64,000 bases of DNA from Colwellia piezophila ATCC BAA-637 (GTDB lineage: Bacteria > Pseudomonadota > Gammaproteobacteria > Enterobacterales > Alteromonadaceae). The stretch spans positions 163,552 to 227,551 of the forward strand of contig NZ_KB905160.1 of the NCBI RefSeq assembly GCF_000378625.1. The letters are read 5' to 3'. Of this stretch, positions 8,358 through 17,043 are shown one piece after another. Below the pieces are notes generated by a model. It saw only the letters and a list, made by a program, of their open reading frames with translations. It had not been told where the DNA came from and did no database searches. Numbering within the stretch: the first letter of the stretch is position 1; each line of letters opens with the position of its first letter. A program made the position numbers and the translations under genes.

Positions 8358-8589
8358 TAACCTGAACTCTGGATAATGAGTGCTTGATGTTTAAGTAAAA
8401 ACAACAATTTACGATTATTAAGAATAAATTTTACAAGGTTAAGTAGCGATATACTCTATCAATGTTTCAATTTATTCGATTATCAAGGCAAAACGTTTAT
8501 GAATAACGGGTTATTTATCGACGTTTTAACGCTGATAATCAGATAAAGGGGAATATTGAGCAAGTGCTGCTTATCCAGAGTTCAGGTTA
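8358..8589. mobile_element. MITE-like element upstream of recR
   Basis: An approximately 232-bp segment bounded by 29-bp inverted repeats. The outer 19 bases (TAACCTGAACTCTGGATAA) are perfect; 4 mismatches occur in the inner 10. There is no coding capacity. This looks like a non-autonomous transposon remnant. The transposase that would move it is not in the window, and target duplications are unclear because the flanks are AT-rich. Confidence 0.7.
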
Positions 8590-8665
8590 TTTAAATAATG
8601 CACTACTATTTTGTGGTTAATTTTATTAAAATTAGTCACAATTATTGCAAAAAAAGTTGTTATCT

Positions 8666-9271
8666 ATGAAATTTAGCCCCCTAGTTCAAGAGTTAATTGA
8701 TTCACTAAAGTGTTTACAGGGCGTTGGCGCCAAGTCAGCCCAACGTATGGCATTTCAACTGCTTGAACGTAATCGCCGCGGTGGCAGTAAACTCGCGAGT
8801 ACTTTGGCCAAAGCAATGACAAATATTGGTCATTGCCAACAATGTCGTAACTTTACCGAAGAAGTTTTATGTGAGATTTGCCAATCGCCTAAACGGAAAA
8901 TCGCTACGACTTTGTGTATTGTTGAATCCCCAGGTGATGTGATTGCTATTGAACAAACCGGTGAGTTTTCTGGGCGATATTTTGTCTTGATGGGGCATTT
9001 ATCACCGATTGATGGCATTGGACCAGATGATTTAGGTTTGGATATTCTTGCTAAGCAATTTACTAGTGGACAGTTTAGTGAGGTTATTTTGGCTACTAAT
9101 CCTACGGTGGAAGGGGAGGCTACTGCTCATTATATTGCCGAACTTGCTCAGCAACATCAAGTTAATATCACTAGGATTGCCCATGGTGTTCCGGTAGGGG
9201 GGGAATTAGAATATGTTGATGGTAATACCTTGTCTCATGCTTTAGCAGGCCGAAAAAGTTATGAGCCTTAG
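8666..9271 (+). CDS. recR: Recombination protein RecR
   Basis: The 201-residue protein starts at [14 protein letters not shown]; a TTG seven codons earlier is not favoured. It has the helix-hairpin-helix [14 protein letters not shown], a four-Cys zinc finger (CQQCxxF, CEIC at about residues 57-75), and the Toprim domain ([26 protein letters not shown]). With RecF and RecO it loads RecA on gapped DNA. The length is typical. The gene follows ybaB in order but is separated from it by a terminator, a possible RNA and a MITE. Confidence 0.95.
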   Translation: MKFSPLVQELIDSLKCLQGVGAKSAQRMAFQLLERNRRGGSKLASTLAKAMTNIGHCQQCRNFTEEVLCEICQSPKRKIATTLCIVESPGDVIAIEQTGEFSGRYFVLMGHLSPIDGIGPDDLGLDILAKQFTSGQFSEVILATNPTVEGEATAHYIAELAQQHQVNITRIAHGVPVGGELEYVDGNTLSHALAGRKSYEP

Positions 9272-9313
9272 CGAGTAAAGCTCGTTAGTGAAAAAGCCTA
9301 AAAAAGGTGAAAG

Positions 9314-9712
9314 TTAACCGCCGGTAAACTTAACTTTAAAACCAGATTTTTCTAAAACCTGTTGTATTACGTCTCTTTTATCGCCTTGAACCTCAATGGT
9401 TTCACCAACGACTGAGCCGCCACTACCGCAGGTTTTCTTTAATTTTTTTGCTAATTCTTTTAGTGCCTTACTGTCTAGACCTAGGCCGCTGATGACAATA
9501 ACGCCTTTCCCTTTTCGTCCCTTAGTTTCACGCCTAACCTTGGCAAAACCATCACTTGGCGTAACCACTTTTTCTTTTTGTTGGTTAATGCGGCCAGTGT
9601 CCGTTGAATAGACCAGTGAGTCATCACTTGCGGGTGTCGATTTATCACGCTCAATGGGGGCTTTACCAAAAGCTGCGGCTAAATCACTTAAACTAGACAA
9701 ACTATTTTTCAT
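9314..9712 (-). CDS. yciH: SUI1/YciH translation-initiation-factor-like protein
   Basis: A 132-residue protein with a bacterial SUI1 (eIF1-like) domain at its C-terminus: KGKGVIVISGLGLD, LKELAKKLKKTCGSGGSV, and IEVQGDKRDVIQQVLEKSGF. YciH influences start-codon fidelity in E. coli. The N-terminal 60 residues are polar and low complexity. It converges on recR, with a gap of 42 bases between stop codons. Confidence 0.9.
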   Translation of the reverse strand: MKNSLSSLSDLAAAFGKAPIERDKSTPASDDSLVYSTDTGRINQQKEKVVTPSDGFAKVRRETKGRKGKGVIVISGLGLDSKALKELAKKLKKTCGSGGSVVGETIEVQGDKRDVIQQVLEKSGFKVKFTGG

Positions 9713-9770
9713 ATCTCACTCAGTACTATTACTATTAATGATTTAACTTAACTAACCACATTGCAGATAA

Positions 9771-9809
9771 AATAAAACCACAACTTACTTTCGTAAGTGT
9801 GGTTTTATT
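9771..9809. terminator. Bidirectional terminator downstream of etfA
   Basis: AATAAAACCAC pairs with GTGGTTTTATT, and ACTTAC with GTAAGT, around TTTC. It lies between the end of etfA and the start of yciH, both read leftward, and has T-runs on both strands. Confidence 0.8.
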
Positions 9810-9814
9810 ATATC

Positions 9815-9881
9815 AATATTACTTTGTGCTTAGTACTGAATATTACTTTGTGCTTAGTACTGAATATTACTTTGTGCTTAG
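9815..9881. repeat. Three 24-bp tandem repeats after etfA
   Basis: The unit beginning AATATTACTTTGTGCTTAG and ending TACTG is present twice in full and a third time for 19 bases. They are perfect and contiguous, so this is a slippage repeat, not a CRISPR array: there are no spacers. Confidence 0.9.
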
Positions 9882-9925
9882 CCCTATTCGACAGGACTGC
9901 TTGAAAGTAAAACTCGGTGTTCGAG

Positions 9926-10852
9926 TTATAATTTACTTTCTAACTCAGGTAAAGCCTCAAATAAGTCAGCAACAATACCGTAATCGGCAACTTGGAAGAT
10001 TGGTGCTTCAGGGTCTTTATTGATAGCAACAATGACTTTTGAATCTTTCATTCCGGCTAAATGCTGAATAGCACCGCTAATACCTACAGCAATATATAAG
10101 TCCGGTGCAACAATCTTACCTGTTTGACCAACTTGCATATCGTTAGGAACAAAACCAGCATCTACAGCAGCACGTGAAGCACCAATAGCAGCGCCAAGTT
10201 TATCGGCAATACCGTCAAGCAACTTAAAGTTCTCGCCATTTTGCATACCGCGACCACCTGAAATTATCACGGTAGCTGCGCCTAGGTCAGGTCGTTCAGA
10301 GACAGTGAACTCGTCACTTACATGGCTTGATATACCAGCATCAGTAACAGTATCTAACGTTACCACTTCAGCATTACCATCGGTCGCTACGGCATCAAAG
10401 CCAGTAGTACGGACCGTGATAACCTTTTTGCTATCTAAGCTTTGTACTGTGGCAATCGCGTTACCTGCATAGATAGGACGAACAAAAGTATCACTACTTT
10501 CAACGGCAATAATGTCAGAAATTTGCGCTACATCTAATAATGCAGCAACTCTAGGCATAAAGTTTTTGCCGGTAGTTAATGCCGTCGCTAAGATATGTTC
10601 ATAATCAGCCGCTAATCCAGTGACTAATAAGCTGATATTTTCAGCAAGCTGATGTTCATAAGCGGCGTTATCACAAACTAATACTTTCTTTACGCCATTT
10701 ATTTTCGCTGCGGCATCAACAACATTTTGACAATTAAAGCCAGCTACTAGCAAGGTGATATCACCACCAATTTTTTGCGCAGCGCCAACGGTTTTTAGCG
10801 TCTCAGTTTTTAACGAGCCGTTGTCGTGTTCAACAATTACTAAAATACTCAT
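9926..10852 (-). CDS. etfA: Electron transfer flavoprotein subunit alpha
   Basis: A 308-residue protein, the usual length. EtfA binds FAD and, with EtfB, carries electrons from acyl-CoA and related dehydrogenases. The FAD-binding C-terminal domain shows [27 protein letters not shown] split at GGRGM, then [22 protein letters not shown] and [18 protein letters not shown]. The start overlaps the etfB stop by 4 bases (ATGA), so the two are translated together. Confidence 0.96.
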   Translation of the reverse strand: MSILVIVEHDNGSLKTETLKTVGAAQKIGGDITLLVAGFNCQNVVDAAAKINGVKKVLVCDNAAYEHQLAENISLLVTGLAADYEHILATALTTGKNFMPRVAALLDVAQISDIIAVESSDTFVRPIYAGNAIATVQSLDSKKVITVRTTGFDAVATDGNAEVVTLDTVTDAGISSHVSDEFTVSERPDLGAATVIISGGRGMQNGENFKLLDGIADKLGAAIGASRAAVDAGFVPNDMQVGQTGKIVAPDLYIAVGISGAIQHLAGMKDSKVIVAINKDPEAPIFQVADYGIVADLFEALPELESKL

Positions 10853-11601
10853 GAGATCACCTTGGCTTCATTTTTTAATTTATCAACTAATTCATCAATA
10901 CTTTCGACTATCACACCGGCTTTACGCTCTGCTGGCGGGGTAACTTTCAATAATTTAGTACGTGGGCTTAAATCAATGCCAAAATCTGCCGCAGGTCTTA
11001 CTACTAAGGGCTTACGCTTAGCTTTCATGATATTAGGTAAAGAAGCGTAGCGCGGTTCGTTTAAGCGTAAATCTGTGGTTACAATTGCAGGCAAATTTAG
11101 CGCAAGCGTTTGTAAACCGCCATCTACTTCACGGGTAACATTGACTTTATCGCCATCAAACTTCACTTCTGAAGCAAAGGTACCTTGAGGCATACCTGTT
11201 AGTGCCGCTAACATTTGGCCAGTTTGATTGTTATCACTATCAATAGACTGTTTACCTAAAATAACAAGTTGCGGTTGTTCTTCTTCAACCACTTTTTGTA
11301 ATAATTTAGCTATGTTCAATGCATCTAGGCTTTCATCAGTTTCAATTTGAATGGCGCGATCGGCGCCTAAAGCTAATGCAGTACGTAATTGCTCTTGGCA
11401 AGACTTATCACCGATAGAAATTGCAATGACTTCTGTTGCTATACCCGCTTCTTTTAAACGTACAGCTTCTTCAATGGCAATTTCACAAAAAGGATTTATC
11501 GCCATTTTTGTGTTGGCAAGATCTACATTGGAATGATCGGGTTTTACTCGAACTTTGACGTTATAGTCAATAACACGTTTAATCGGAACTAGTACTTTCA
11601 T
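10849..11601 (-). CDS. etfB: Electron transfer flavoprotein subunit beta
   Basis: At 250 residues it matches the family. The N-terminus [19 protein letters not shown] is canonical; the signature VRLKEAG and the AMP-binding region [13 protein letters not shown] and [18 protein letters not shown] are present. EtfB holds AMP and contacts dehydrogenases through its recognition loop. It is the first gene of the etfBA operon, divergent from the ETF-QO gene. Confidence 0.96.
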   Translation of the reverse strand: MKVLVPIKRVIDYNVKVRVKPDHSNVDLANTKMAINPFCEIAIEEAVRLKEAGIATEVIAISIGDKSCQEQLRTALALGADRAIQIETDESLDALNIAKLLQKVVEEEQPQLVILGKQSIDSDNNQTGQMLAALTGMPQGTFASEVKFDGDKVNVTREVDGGLQTLALNLPAIVTTDLRLNEPRYASLPNIMKAKRKPLVVRPAADFGIDLSPRTKLLKVTPPAERKAGVIVESIDELVDKLKNEAKVIS

Positions 11602-11655
11602 CGTAGCCTCTGAGAAGTTTGTTAATTTACAATAATAGTTAAAAGATACCTTTGG

Positions 11656-11677
11656 TTTACGTCAACGTCAACGTAAT
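11656..11677 (-). promoter_or_regulatory. Candidate LiuR-like operator upstream of etfBA
   Basis: TTTACGTCAACGT followed by CAACGTAAT forms overlapping ACGT-centred repeats 55 bases before the etfB start. It resembles the TTTACGTTAACGTAAA-like sites assigned to LiuR in proteobacteria, which control branched-chain amino-acid breakdown and often etf genes. The match is imperfect; it is an inference from remembered consensus. Confidence 0.35.
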
Positions 11678-11722
11678 CTTGGTGAAAACTTTTAAACTAA
11701 GATACAATCTATATAAATGCGT

Positions 11723-11986
11723 ATACCAAGTCCATTAAGTTAGTTCACACTCAGAGCTTGCCAGCGGCTTGAGAACAAATAGAATTTTTTTGCATATAGT
11801 CATTCTATATGAAAGAAATTCTGTGCGGTTATCGAATCGCTGGTAAGCTCCCAAAGGGCGAGTTTAAAATGCTTAAACGCTGCGTTATTGATTTTGATAA
11901 GGGAATAACCATTATCTACACTCAATGCCTTGCCTCTAAGCTTTTTAACTCTCGCTGAGTGGGAAGAAACTTATTGGAATTGGTAT
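11723..11986 (+). repeat. Dispersed repeat family, copy A
   Basis: Bounded by ATACCAAGTCCATTAAG and an inverted end AACTTATTGGAATTGGTAT. Inside are CTCAGAGCTTGCCAGCG, CTCCCAAAGGGCGAG and CTCTCGCTGAGTGGGAA, shared with copies B and C. It has no gene. It lacks the 50-base two-hairpin module found in copies B and E. Probably a non-autonomous mobile element. Confidence 0.8.
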
Positions 11987-12025
11987 TTATCAGTGCCTTG
12001 CTTGGACATCTGTTATAAGATACTA

Positions 12026-12060
12026 TCAAACACTTGTTTGAATATCAAACGCACGTTTGA
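12026..12060 (+). promoter_or_regulatory. Tandem PsrA-like operators upstream of ETF-QO
   Basis: Two perfect palindromes, TCAAACACTTGTTTGA (12026-12041) and TCAAACGCACGTTTGA (12045-12060), are centred 19 bases apart. Both fit the (G/C)AAAC-N4-GTTT(G/C) core of PsrA, the fatty-acid-responsive TetR regulator. The second overlaps a possible -35 (TTGAAT, 12057-12062), with TATACT at 12082-12087. Repression of ETF-QO in the absence of fatty acids is the likely effect. Confidence 0.6.
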
Positions 12061-12147
12061 ATTTAAAAATAATACCATAATTATACTGTAAATTTATAAA
12101 TTATACTGTAAGTTTGAATGTAAAGATATATTACCCTGGGAGATCTT

Positions 12148-13809
12148 ATGGAACGCGAATCGATGGAGTTTGACGTAGTCATTGTTGGTGCTGGCCCTGC
12201 CGGTTTATCAACTGCGTGTCGCTTAATGCAACTAGCACAAGAAAAACAGCAAGAGTTAATGGTTTGTGTGGTGGAAAAAGGCTCGGAAGTGGGCGCACAT
12301 ATTCTTTCTGGCGCTGTTTTTGAGCCAAGATCTTTAAATGAATTATTTCCTGATTGGCAAGAGCGCAATGCACCATTAACCACCAAAGTCACCGGTGATG
12401 ACATTTATTTGTTAAATAGTGAGAGCTCGGGTATCAAACTACCTAATTTTTCTGTGCCAAAAACTATGCACAATGACGGTAATTACATTGTTAGCATGGG
12501 TAATGTTTGTCGTTGGTTAGCTGAGCAAGCCGAACAGCTAGGTGTTGAAATTTTCCCAGGTTTTCCTGCGCAAAGTGTTATTTATAATGATGACGGTAGT
12601 GTTGGCGGTATTATTACCGGTGATATGGGCTTAGATGCCGAGGGTAAAGAAAAAGATTCTTTTATGCCTGGTATGGAGCTACGAGCTAAATACACTGTTT
12701 TTGCTGAAGGTTGTCGCGGCCATTTAGGTAAAGAGTTAATTGAAAAGTTTAGTCTTGATAAACACAGCTCGCCACAGCATTACGGTTTAGGTTTTAAAGA
12801 AATCTGGGATATAGCACCAGAAAAGCATCAAGAAGGTTTAGTGGTACATACCGCAGGTTGGCCATTAGATAAAGATACTACCGGTGGTGGTTACCTTTAT
12901 CACGCGGAAAATAACCAAGTATTTGTTGGTTTAATTGTCGATCTAAATTACAGCAATCCACATTTAAGTCCTTTTGATGAATTTCAACGTTATAAACATC
13001 ACCCTAAAATTAGTCAGTACCTTGAAGGTGGTAAACGTGTTTCTTATGGTGCACGTGCTATGGCGAAAGGTGGTTTTAATTCTTTGCCTAAAATGACCAT
13101 GCCGGGGGCATTATTGGTGGGTTGTGACGCGGGTACCATTAACTTTGCAAAAATTAAAGGCAACCACACTGCGATGAAGTCTGGCATGCTCGCTGCTGAA
13201 GCAATTGCCCAAGCGTTAATTGCTGGTGAAGGTATTGCCGAAGAGGGTAAGCAAGATTTAACTAACTTTACCCAGCTTTATAAAGATTCTTGGTTATATG
13301 AAGAGTTATACAATACCCGCAATTTTGGTCCAGCAATGCACAAGTTTGGCACCCTGTTAGGTGGCGCTTACAATACTTTAGATCAAAACTTCTTTGGCGG
13401 TAAATTACCCTTTAACTTTAAAGATGACAGTTTAGACTATGCGCAGTTAAAACCAGCAGCAGATATGCCGGTTATTAATTACGCTAAGCCTGATAATAAG
13501 CTAAGTTTTGATAAACTATCGTCAGTCTTCCTGTCAAATACTAACCATGAAGAAGAGCAACCTTGCCATTTAAAACTTAAAGATGCCGATATTCCAATTC
13601 AGGTGAATTTAACTAAATACAATGAGCCTGCGCAGCTTTACTGTCCTGCGGGAGTGTATGAGGTTGAAAAAACCGAAGAAGGCAATAAGTTTGTTATTAA
13701 TGCGCAAAACTGTATTCATTGTAAAACTTGCGATATTAAAGACCCTAGTCAGAATATCACTTGGGTAACACCAGAAGGCACGGGTGGTCCAAATTACCCT
13801 AATATGTAA
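12148..13809 (+). CDS. Electron transfer flavoprotein-ubiquinone oxidoreductase
   Basis: A 553-residue enzyme that takes electrons from reduced ETF and reduces ubiquinone at the inner membrane. The FAD motif VVIVGAGPAGLSTACRL is at about residues 10-27. Other landmarks are EKGSEVGAHILSGAVFEPR, GCDAGTINFAKIKGNHTAMKSG and a C-terminal 4Fe-4S site with ligands CPAGVYEV, NCIHCKTCDIKDP. The C-terminus GTGGPNYPNM is nearly invariant in the family. GGAG lies 6 bases before the ATG. It is divergent from etfBA. Confidence 0.97.
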   Translation: MERESMEFDVVIVGAGPAGLSTACRLMQLAQEKQQELMVCVVEKGSEVGAHILSGAVFEPRSLNELFPDWQERNAPLTTKVTGDDIYLLNSESSGIKLPNFSVPKTMHNDGNYIVSMGNVCRWLAEQAEQLGVEIFPGFPAQSVIYNDDGSVGGIITGDMGLDAEGKEKDSFMPGMELRAKYTVFAEGCRGHLGKELIEKFSLDKHSSPQHYGLGFKEIWDIAPEKHQEGLVVHTAGWPLDKDTTGGGYLYHAENNQVFVGLIVDLNYSNPHLSPFDEFQRYKHHPKISQYLEGGKRVSYGARAMAKGGFNSLPKMTMPGALLVGCDAGTINFAKIKGNHTAMKSGMLAAEAIAQALIAGEGIAEEGKQDLTNFTQLYKDSWLYEELYNTRNFGPAMHKFGTLLGGAYNTLDQNFFGGKLPFNFKDDSLDYAQLKPAADMPVINYAKPDNKLSFDKLSSVFLSNTNHEEEQPCHLKLKDADIPIQVNLTKYNEPAQLYCPAGVYEVEKTEEGNKFVINAQNCIHCKTCDIKDPSQNITWVTPEGTGGPNYPNM

Positions 13810-13836
13810 TGCTCGCTGAGCAAACCATTGATTATA

Positions 13837-13875
13837 AAAAGGCCCAAGATACTTGCCGAGTATCTTGGGCCTTTT
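13837..13875. terminator. Strong bidirectional terminator
   Basis: A 17-bp perfect stem (AAAAGGCCCAAGATACT with its complement) around TGCCG. It lies between the converging ETF-QO and YggN-like genes and has A/T runs suitable for both directions. Confidence 0.92.
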
Positions 13876-13947
13876 ACTTGTAAGCGTGAGAAAGTAGTGG
13901 TAATTGCTAAGTCTTTTATAAGGGCTAGAGCCGGAGCAGATATATTA

Positions 13948-14748
13948 CTAATTGGATGATTCGATAAGGTTATAGTTTTTTAAGGCTGGTATGGCTTGAT
14001 GCAATTGAGCTTCTACCAGGTCTAGTTGCGTTAACTTTTGACAGAGGTGTGCTGCTTTTTTATCCAATGCTTTAGCTCTTTCGGTGACATCTAACTCCAA
14101 ACCTTGACTAATGCTTGTTAGTCGTTTGTCATAAGTGCTAATGCGTGTTTCTCCGCCATATTCATTATTACTATTATCTGCAAGCATTGATTGACCAACC
14201 GCTTCTAATATTGAACCGATTGAAGCTGAAATCATCGCTTCAATTTCTTGCTCAAACTCCCCGGCAAACATTTTATCAAAATTATTTAAGTCTTGTGGGG
14301 CAATGTAGTAGTTATTGGCACTTTGGTTAAAACGCGCTCTTATCCGCCACTTTATTTCATCAAATTTAGCCTGTACTTTTTGCTGTGCGGCACTATTTTC
14401 ACCGGTAAGACCGGCAACGACCTTATTAACCGCTTTTAAACCTATATCAGCACCTTCAATAGCAATTGAAACAATCTCTGGTACTTGTTGGCGGATGCCT
14501 TCACTGAAACTGTTAAGTAGCTGCTGTTGTTCATTAGATAAAGGGATTTCTCTACCTCGAATAAATAACTGTTTGCTATTATTTATTTGTACTTGCGTTT
14601 GGCCTTGTTCGACGATGCGAATATGTTTAGGATTAATGATGAGCCCATAGTTAAGGTTGATTGAGCACTCTTGGGCATAAGCCAGTTGGGAAAATGGCAT
14701 TAGGGCTACGCCCAATACTGTGTAGTTAATTATTGAAAGATTGCTCAT
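13948..14748 (-). CDS. DUF2884 (YggN-like) periplasmic protein
   Basis: A 266-residue protein with a signal peptide (hydrophobic core about residues 8-20, cleavage near LAYAQE). It matches E. coli YggN in SINLNYGLIINPKHIRI, the LSNEQQQLLNSFSEGIRQQVPEI block and the following helix. The function is unknown. It starts 5 bases after the stop of the FapA-like gene, so they form one transcript. Confidence 0.82.
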   Translation of the reverse strand: MSNLSIINYTVLGVALMPFSQLAYAQECSINLNYGLIINPKHIRIVEQGQTQVQINNSKQLFIRGREIPLSNEQQQLLNSFSEGIRQQVPEIVSIAIEGADIGLKAVNKVVAGLTGENSAAQQKVQAKFDEIKWRIRARFNQSANNYYIAPQDLNNFDKMFAGEFEQEIEAMISASIGSILEAVGQSMLADNSNNEYGGETRISTYDKRLTSISQGLELDVTERAKALDKKAAHLCQKLTQLDLVEAQLHQAIPALKNYNLIESSN

Positions 14749-14753
14749 TATTT

Positions 14754-16442
14754 TTAAGTGTTCACTATTGGATCAATAATTACTTTTCTCTCACGATAAA
14801 TCATCTTACTCGGTCCATATTCACGGCGAGATCTATCATTAAAATCACCGACAATTAACTCAACACCATGATAAAGCTTCACTGTTGCTTCAATATAAAC
14901 ACTCGCCATATACTCTTGTAAGCTTTGTTCAAGTGCTTCTTTATCATTAAGGATTTCACCCATACGTTTAGCATGAAATTGATAAGTAGGAATTATCTTG
15001 GCTAGTAATTCTGGTTTTGCTTTTCCTTTAGGAAGGTTTTTCAACTTCTTTATTGCGTTTTTTAATTCATTGGTAGCATTAGACTCGATTTTAAGTAGTG
15101 CGTCTACTTGATGAATATCTTCTTTAAATTTTAGGATTTTATGTTCAAAATTAACAATAGTATTACTTCCGGCGGTGGCGCCAATCATACCTGCATGAAC
15201 GGAAGTTCCAACTTTAGTATAACCACCAATGAGCTTACCGTTAGCCTGTTCGTTATTGCCAATCCATAATCGGCCGTTTATATCCAATATGCTATGCAGT
15301 AATTGGTTTTCAATACGAACATCTTGGCTACAAGTGATTTGGGCATATTGACCATATTTAGCAAAAACATTACCCTTAGCATTGATATTTACACTCATGC
15401 GGACATGGGTAATCTGTGTTTTTTCAATATCATGTTTTCTACCAATAATACCACCAGAAATAGTGATGTCGCCACCCGCTTCAAGGATTGCTGATTCGAC
15501 AAAACCACCGACAGTAATATCACCCGATGCTACCACTTTCATGCCTTCAGTGACATCGCCATCAATAATAACACTACCGGTAAAGTTGATATTACCAGTG
15601 GCGACAGTGACATTTTTAATCTTGTAAACTTCATCAACTTCCATACCATTATTAATGAGCTTGGGTAAGCCGACCTTCTCTGAAATAAGTAGGTTATTAT
15701 TTTGTGGACTTATATTGGTTCCTTCTCCCACCACAAGTTCAATATCATTGCCTGGTTCAGGAGATAAAGGTGTGGCCGTAACGGTGTAACCTTGCACGCC
15801 CTGTGTTAAAGGAACCTTTTTTGCCAGGGGATCACCCACTTTAACGCAAATTATATCGCCTAAGTCTCGCATGTCGACACTACCATCGTCACGTTTTTTT
15901 GGTTGTAGAATCCGTGCTTGGGCACTTACCACTAAGGGTTGTATTAGGGCATCTTTCCCATTTACGGCGACTTTTCCGGTGGCTATTTGCAACTCCACTT
16001 GACAGTTGGGTGCTTCTTTAGCCGCTAGTTGGGCAAGCTCAATTAAATGCTCTTTGCTAAAGCCTTTCTTTACTCCCGCTTCTTGCGCGGCAGTTAATAT
16101 CGCTTTTGCTGATAAATGCTTGCCACCTTGAGCACTAACTATTTCAGCGCTAGCACCCATCTCATCAGTTTCGATGGTTACATTGATAGTGGCATCAATG
16201 CGTTCAAGTACTTGATAGCGAATTGTTCGTCCAGATTTTTTATCTTGTAAGGGCTTAAGTACATCATCTAACTCAGCAACGGCATTTTTTATATTGCCAT
16301 TATTTACGCGGAGTTTGTTAAATTCAGAGGCGGCAATTAACTCGGCGATACTTGCCGTCGTAATGCTGTCGCCACCTTTAATAGGCTCTAACACTAAGTC
16401 GATATTGTTCTTATTATTGCCGATTAAGCTAGCTGTGGTCAT
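14754..16442 (-). CDS. FapA/DUF342 family protein
   Basis: A 562-residue protein with a central DUF342 region: DDGSVDMRDLGDIICVKVGD, GVQGYTVTATPL, then a right-handed beta-repeat of glycine/valine turns (GDVTEGMKVVASGDITVGG, AILEAGGDITISGGIIGRK, NAKGNVFAKY). Residues about 425-510 are helical and charged. Homologues are called flagellar assembly protein A, but no flagellar gene is nearby. A repeat-scaffold or polymer-forming (bactofilin-like) role is possible. No signal peptide. Confidence 0.75.
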   Translation of the reverse strand: MTTASLIGNNKNNIDLVLEPIKGGDSITTASIAELIAASEFNKLRVNNGNIKNAVAELDDVLKPLQDKKSGRTIRYQVLERIDATINVTIETDEMGASAEIVSAQGGKHLSAKAILTAAQEAGVKKGFSKEHLIELAQLAAKEAPNCQVELQIATGKVAVNGKDALIQPLVVSAQARILQPKKRDDGSVDMRDLGDIICVKVGDPLAKKVPLTQGVQGYTVTATPLSPEPGNDIELVVGEGTNISPQNNNLLISEKVGLPKLINNGMEVDEVYKIKNVTVATGNINFTGSVIIDGDVTEGMKVVASGDITVGGFVESAILEAGGDITISGGIIGRKHDIEKTQITHVRMSVNINAKGNVFAKYGQYAQITCSQDVRIENQLLHSILDINGRLWIGNNEQANGKLIGGYTKVGTSVHAGMIGATAGSNTIVNFEHKILKFKEDIHQVDALLKIESNATNELKNAIKKLKNLPKGKAKPELLAKIIPTYQFHAKRMGEILNDKEALEQSLQEYMASVYIEATVKLYHGVELIVGDFNDRSRREYGPSKMIYRERKVIIDPIVNT

Positions 16443-16556
16443 TTTTTATTCTCCCGCTAACCGCTAGATACTGCTGAGCTAAATAGCTGTAGGTGTTGTT
16501 CTTTTATTATAATTATGATGTGGAGTGTCGTGAATCAGGCTTTAGTGGTACTTAAC

Positions 16557-16883
16557 CTACATATAATGGTTTTGATGAATTTTAATAAAGCTATTGGTAT
16601 TTTCTTTACTGTAATCAATTTTATATTCAACACCATCAAGGGCCTGTATAAACACTAAAGTTTTCTCTTCACCAAAGACTTCTCTCGATGAAATATCAAC
16701 AATGTCTTGATAAGATTTTTTGGCAATAGAGCGCTTAGCGGGTACTTCACCTTTATATATACCTATGCCTCGGTGGCTAATAATCACTACACACTTCTCT
16801 CCATTGATAATAAGTAAATCAAATTTTTTCACTTTATGTATTATGGTATTACGGCCGCTAGTTATAAAGTTTTTTTCTATCAA
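16557..16883 (-). CDS. Hypothetical 108-residue protein
   Basis: I do not recognise a family. The protein is basic and beta-rich, without signal peptide, membrane segment or Cys motif. Codon use is like its neighbours, and a ribosome site is plausible (AGGAGC before the ATG). Its Lys-rich KVKKFDLLIING and the GIYKGEV turn suggest a small beta-barrel, which is inference. It lies alone between cinA and the FapA-like gene. Confidence 0.5.
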   Translation of the reverse strand: MIEKNFITSGRNTIIHKVKKFDLLIINGEKCVVIISHRGIGIYKGEVPAKRSIAKKSYQDIVDISSREVFGEEKTLVFIQALDGVEYKIDYSKENTNSFIKIHQNHYM

Positions 16884-17043
16884 AATAAGCTCCTGATATT
16901 AGGTTGTCGTTTATCTTCATTATAGCTCTAATATATAAATTTTTACTAAACTAAGCAATGACTAAGCTGACCATTATCAACTGATAATGGTCTTCTAGTT
17001 GATAATTTTGTGGATATTCTTGTCTATACCCTTTGACATAGTA

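Noticed and set aside
9815-9881. CRISPR array
   Set aside because: Repeats are contiguous with no spacers.
16969-16992. Terminator after cinA
   Set aside because: GACCATTATCA/TGATAATGGTC is a perfect palindrome, but no T-run follows on the minus strand, so it is left unassigned.
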